Positions 60,101-64,000 of a stretch of DNA of 64,000 nucleotides are shown one piece after another. Below the pieces are notes generated by a model. The model was not told the DNA's origin and made no database searches. It was given only the letters and a program-made list of their open reading frames with translations. Within the stretch, counting starts at the first letter, position 1. Each line of letters opens with the position of its first letter. This DNA comes from Bryum argenteum (taxonomy: Eukaryota > Streptophyta > Bryopsida > Bryales > Bryaceae). The stretch is taken from assembly GCA_037043015.1 (NCBI GenBank), contig CM073324.1:3403413-3467412 (forward strand). Reading direction: 5' to 3'. A program made the position numbers and the translations under genes.

Positions 60101-60521
60101 CGGGCGTCGCTTCAACAATGGGTCAATAACAGAATGATTCTGTTCATGAGAAAATTTTGATAGTCGATGAGTCAGTGACAGGGTTTTTATTGTTCTCTGT
60201 ATGACCTAATTGGCTTAGGAATTGTCAGACCTTGAACTACTAAGGGGTTTAGGTTAGTGGATTTTGTAAAGTTATTGAAGATTGTGTTCGGCGTGCCAAT
60301 TGTGCTCCAGTTCCGTTCTGATCGAGGATTGATAATCGAAGCTTGCCACTGGAACAGGGGACCGTGTTCATGCTGAAAATTTACCAGCTTCATCGCCATC
60401 GCCCGGCACTGTCCTGCTGAATTGTTGTTTGAGAAGAGAGAAAGCATGACGTTGTGACGAAGAGCGGAGATGCTGAGTTTGACTAGAACAGCCGTGTGAG
60501 GCTTTAGAAAGCGGGAGCGCC
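57160..60521. other. AT-rich intergenic DNA, becoming GC-richer before NUP214
   Basis: A minus-strand open stretch at 58135-58390 includes ILHKNGYHIFITAKIELTFS, which slightly recalls a nucleoside diphosphate kinase N-terminal strand; unproven. From about 59750 composition rises toward the NUP214 start, and this part probably holds its promoter and 5' UTR. Minus-strand ORFs at 60187-60447 and 60368-60796 look like shadows. Confidence 0.3.
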
Positions 60522-63500
60522 ATGGAGGTGACAGAAGCCGGACGGGTGTCCAAGGACATTCTGTTTCGCCGGATTGGCGTGGATCTGCCTTTGAGCGAGG
60601 GATCGGAAGCTTTCAATGATTCGAATGCTCCTGTCAGAGGGCTGGCGGTCTCGAATCGCTTCGGTATCTCGATCTTCGTGCACTCAGCAGGTGAGAGAAC
60701 ATCGTTTACAGCTGTTTGTGAGCATAGCGATTCTGGTTCCTTGTGATTCGGATGTCGCCAGTCTGATTGTGAATTTTTCGTCTGCGTTCGGTTCACAATA
60801 TTCAGTACCCCCCGGTGAAGAGGTAGCCAAATCTCTCTTTGTGTGACAATTGCTCCTGGTTAGCTTCTTCTCATTGATTCCTTATCGATGCTGCTCAAAG
60901 ATCAATTGATTGATTTTGCCTGAGTGTTCTCGACATCGGAAATCTCATCTAGGGCGGGAGTGGCACTGGTGCTACGGACCTCTGGAATCATCTAGGCACC
61001 GTGTCTATTGCTGTTTGGTGTAAATATGTTCTCTTCCCTCAGAACGATATTGTAGCATTTAGAGCATACTTTAATACAGTTGTACACCATTGTAGCTGTG
61101 GACTATCCTCGAGTTGCACTATCATCTCATTGAGACTGCTGCTTAATTCTTTCCACATAGTTCTGATGAGCACTCGCAGCTTCCAACTTTGTCTCTGCCA
61201 CATGTGTCAGTAAGATCTTGCGAATAACATCAGGATGACGCTTATTGTTGGAGCAGGTTTTGTCGTCACGCAAACGTCTAACCTTGTCGAAGTTGCTCAG
61301 CAAGCAAAGGATGATTCGAATGGTAAAACGGCCAAACAGGGCTGTTACTTAAATGTACCAGTATCTGGCGTTCGTATATTGTCCCTTTCGAGGGACGAGC
61401 TGACTTTGGCTGCATGTGTCGGGGACCAGACTGTGCAATTCTATGACGTTCCTACTCTCGTCCATAAGGTAAGCTCTGCACAACGAAGTGCCCATGTCTG
61501 CGTCCACGTTGGAGGATTTTAGCGTTTGACATTGCGCTCGTAAACTGGAGCGAAGTTTTTAATATACCATGATGTACCGTTGTAACATATCGTCTAGGTC
61601 TTCGTCGTCATCTTCACGCATTTGGAAAAACTCAGCAATTAGTAGAAGCATAGTAAGACCCCTTTTCTCTTAGCCTTGATATGATGCTTTGTATGACGCA
61701 GTTGGACAAGACTTCACTGGAGTCGAGGGATATTCCTGAGGGTCATGTGAAAGATTTTAGATGGAGTCCTGCCGATGACGAAATCTATCTGCTTTTGTCG
61801 AGAGAAGGTCATCTATACTCGGGGTCTGTTGGGAAAGTGCCTTCGCGCGCTGTGAACGACGGTGTTGTTGCTGGTATTGCCGAGTCACTGGCCTTGGAAT
61901 GGTTTGATGTTTTATCAACGAGCAGCCATGCGATCGTATTGGTCATTTCTTGATGTGCCTAGTTGCATTCTTATATAATTCGCTCGTGCTCTTGCACAAC
62001 CTAAGCTTGACGGAAGATAGCGAGCTAAGTTTGCCTCGTGACTGCAGTGTCATGGAGTCCAGATGGAAAGTACGTAGCGTATCTAACTAAAGAGCGTGCT
62101 GTTTGCATCTGCAATTCCAAGTGCGAGTTACAGCATACTTTCAACCTTCCTGCTGAAATTGGTGACGTGACCGAAAATTTACAAGGTAAGAACAAGTTGT
62201 AGATGTCAGATAACCTGGTCTTAGTGCAATAAATTTTTGCAGAATCTTAGAGCTCTTGTCTCACTTGTCAATCACCAATGGGAATGTCGATAATTCCTTC
62301 CTACTTCTGGCTAGTTTCTACGCAACAATTGCACTTCTCAGATAGGAGGCAATTTCCAGGATGAGCACATACTTTTGCTTAAGAGCTCAATCTAGAGCAT
62401 CCTACGCTCATTGTTTAGGAAGCTTTTGCTTCAGTTTCGAAGAGGAGTCAAAAGTTTGAATTGCAAAGGAACAGGACTTCGAAATAGTGCCGAAGTCATT
62501 ACTCACCTGATTTTCTCCCACTCGCTAGTACTTCGAGCCGCTCTCACAGTGAAAGAAGTGTGGGCTTCGTCTTCATTAATTCCCTACTCACGCTTGGATG
62601 TCTCGAATTGTTGACAGTGGAAAGCTTACAATGGGCTCGCTCTGATTCTATGCTGGTTTCATACACTCAAACCAATGAGGATGAAGAGGAAGAAGAGTGC
62701 CCTCTTATCCTAGTGACCGCCAAGGATGGAGATCTCTCAAAGGTGAAGCTTGTTTCAGGTCTTTTCTGTTTGACAACAAGTTTTGACCTACATTGTGGAC
62801 GACCGTTCGAGAACAACATGTGGGATTGCCTGGCTCGATATAAATTTATCCGAACCTTTTTTTTGCAGGAAGGTGGCACAGTTACAGGCGTTTTTTTCGA
62901 CAGCACGTTTCCGTCTATTGACTCTAGGGTGCTCCCGGCAGGAAGTGGGCCCTATATGCTCGCCGAGTACATTAAACCTTGGTAAGGATGAATTTGTGCG
63001 AGAATTTGAGATTGTTTGTATAACAGGTTATGTGGTCATGATGTGGTCTATTCAATTGCCAATTGGATACATTTGCAGCTGAACCTTTCTTGCTATGGAT
63101 TCCTGATATGTGAGCTGCAACTTGATTCAGAAATACTTACGCTAGGGCAGTCTCTGGTTGAGTTTTGTTGCATATGGTTTATGTTTTTATATACATCCGT
63201 CATGATTTTGCAAGTGGGACTTACCTGTCTTAAAGGGAGATGGCGATCGCGGCAAGTAGGCTCAGTGTGGATGATCACATAGTCATTTTGGGATGGTCTT
63301 CAGAGCAGAAGGAGGATGGTCCTTTTAGCATTGAACTGATCAATGACAGCTGGCTTCCTCGCATTGAACTCCAAGGTGATTAATTTGGAGTCTTATTAGA
63401 CATATTGCTCCAGTTGGGCTATGTCAAGGTGACTGAATGTTTACTTCGAACTTACACCGAACTTACTTCGAACTTTTCCTTTATTTGCATTGATGTTTTG

Positions 63501-64000
63501 TGAGGTTGCGTATATGTTCCATGTTGAAATTCTGATACTAACTAAGCTTATGGGTCTTCACCAAGAGCAGAGAATGGCGATGACAACCTTCTACTTGGAC
63601 TCGCTGTCGGTTTGACAACCACTGAGCTACAAGTTACGGACCCCCGTGACTCCAGTGGAGACACGATACTCCCTCCTTGCCCAGTATTGATGTGCTTATC
63701 ACTTGGAGGGAAGATTAGTCTTTACTCGATGGCTAGGTGGGTGTTCTTTCCTATTCTAGACATTAGATGTTGCTGATGGAGGGCGCTGTTTGGGGTTTGT
63801 CGCATTGTAGTTTGACATTGAGTCGATAACACAGAGAATTCATCGTATTCTATCTTGAATTTTTTGCAGATGTTGAGTTGGTTCGACTTGGCGATTGCTT
63901 GTCCTTCAGTTGAATTTCTGTGTGAGGTATTCTTCATCTTTTTGACATTTAGTAGCGTGTTGCAGGCTTGACGAGAGTGCAGCTTCTGCAACGTTGGTTT
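60522..64000 (+). CDS. NUP214: Nucleoporin NUP214, N-terminal half, runs off the right edge
   Basis: Plant NUP214 (the Arabidopsis LNO1 family) is an FG nucleoporin of the cytoplasmic face of the nuclear pore, needed for mRNA export. Exons are 60522-60690, 61257-61468, 61702-61873, 62048-62185, 62618-62742, 62869-62981, 63236-63375, 63571-63736 and 63967 onward. All introns are GT/AG and the phases agree. The product is the N-terminal seven-bladed beta-propeller. Blocks shared with the plant family include PVRGLAVSNRFGISIFVHSAG, VPVSGVRILSLSRDELTLAA, VKDFRWSPADDEIYLLLSRE, VSWSPDGKYVAYL, VESLQWARSD, LSVDDHIVILGWS and LPRIELQENGDDNLLLGLAV. The coiled coil and FG repeats would lie beyond the window. 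The start is the first ATG of the frame (MEVTEAGRVSKDILF). No disruption was seen. Confidence 0.92.

Noticed and set aside
1-64000. CRISPR arrays, bacterial operons, rRNA genes or complete tRNA genes
   Set aside because: No spaced identical direct repeats, no prokaryotic gene arrangement and no full tRNA fold were seen. The window is clearly eukaryotic nuclear DNA.

Overview
The window looks like nuclear DNA of a land plant, most likely a bryophyte (moss). Gene islands are GC-rich and intron-containing, and they sit in very AT-rich intergenic DNA full of decayed mobile elements. The proteins recognised are plant types: plastid ferredoxin-nitrite reductase, GH17 beta-1,3-glucanase, a plant PLC-X-domain protein and a plant-type NUP214. 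The moss assignment is inference; no species is claimed.

Layout. 1-251: possible last exon of a gene entering from the left. 0.3-7.8 kb: intergenic DNA with a Tourist-like MITE, a 5'-truncated SINE-like retroposon with a 12-bp target-site duplication, and a dead Tc1-type (DD34E) transposase. 7.86-8.94 kb (minus): two-exon PLC-X-domain gene. 9.61-14.94 kb: PIF/Harbinger DNA transposon with a broken transposase. 15-18.6 kb: AT-rich, no genes seen. 18.64-25.5 kb: duplication copy A (nitrite reductase on plus, glucanase on minus, a relic ORF, minisatellites). 25.6-29.8 kb: decayed Ty3/gypsy element. 32.5 kb: MITE with TTAA flanks. 33.3 kb: unrecognised ORF. 36.2-45.6 kb: a solo LTR with a dense heat-shock-element array, split by a nested 8.8-kb Ty3-type element. 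That element encodes Gag and protease joined to an integrase C-terminus, with no reverse transcriptase. 47.5-54.8 kb: duplication copy B. 55.8-57.2 kb (minus): a four-exon gene for a small DPY30-like protein, assembled here by hand. 60.5 kb to the right edge (plus): 5' half of NUP214.

The two nitrite reductase copies are direct repeats 28,866 bp apart and appear to encode the same 589-residue protein. About 5.3 kb around them is nearly identical, but beyond about 23.95 kb (52.8 kb in copy B) identity falls abruptly. Copy B carries two insertions (a Mutator-like MITE and the SINE-like element) whose empty sites survive in copy A. This pattern suggests an older duplication later homogenised over the nitrite reductase interval. 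In the glucanase body the copies differ mostly at CTG/CAG triplets, with indels that break copy B. The two LTRs of the nested element show a similar tendency, so methylation-linked base-calling error should be excluded before copy B is called a pseudogene.
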